DNA from: an uncultured Clostridium sp.
GTDB taxonomy: Bacteria > Bacillota > Clostridia > TANB77 > CAG-508
Length of the DNA: 54,760 bases
Assembly (NCBI GenBank): GCA_947574235.1
Contig: CANPIU010000005.1
Location: 1-54,760 of the forward strand
Direction: 5' to 3'
The notes beneath the pieces are model-generated. The model was not told where the DNA came from. It saw only the letters and a list, made by a program, of their open reading frames with translations, and did not search any database. The position numbers and the translations under genes are program-made. Numbering within the stretch: position 1 is the first letter of the stretch; each line of letters opens with the position of its first letter. This document shows positions 54,708 to 54,760 of this stretch, in pieces.

Positions 54708-54760
54708 GGTGGATGTAGCGTAGTTGGTTAACGCGCCAGTTTGTGGCACTGGAGACCGTG
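54708..54760 (+). tRNA. tRNA-His (anticodon GTG), truncated at window end
   Basis: GTGGATG-TA-GCGT...ACGC D-arm and ccagt-ttGTGgc-actgg anticodon arm. Confidence 0.88.

Overview
Low-GC Firmicutes-like chromosomal segment. It starts in the 3' end of rpmA. A short radical-SAM/ATP-grasp pair, guaB and a very large (~37 kb) cell-surface polysaccharide locus follow. That locus holds many GT2/GT4 glycosyltransferases, a Wzm/Wzt-type ABC exporter, rfbA/rfbB/wecE-like sugar genes, GtrA/GtrB/SMR modules and two RicinB-repeat cell-wall hydrolases. The right part is housekeeping: trpS, obgE, tsaB-rimI, tsaE, mreB, an mtaB-like gene, radA, disA, a cyclophilin and a partial tRNA-His. The most striking signal is a decoding anomaly. 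By manual reading, the annotated genes contain only six in-frame CGG codons (ABC permease, obgE, mreB, mtaB-like twice, radA). At all six the conserved protein continues in the +1 frame, as if the C were skipped and the next GGA/GGT were read as a conserved glycine. I found no CGG acting as an ordinary arginine codon in any intact gene here. This suggests an unassigned CGG codon with +1 frameshifting, or a quadruplet CGGN=Gly codon; a systematic sequence artefact must be excluded. Other items: a REP/RAYT element pair, an apparent AUU start codon, WalR-like 11-bp direct repeats upstream of mreB, an 11-residue tandem coiled-coil repeat, and two +1 frame breaks not at CGG.
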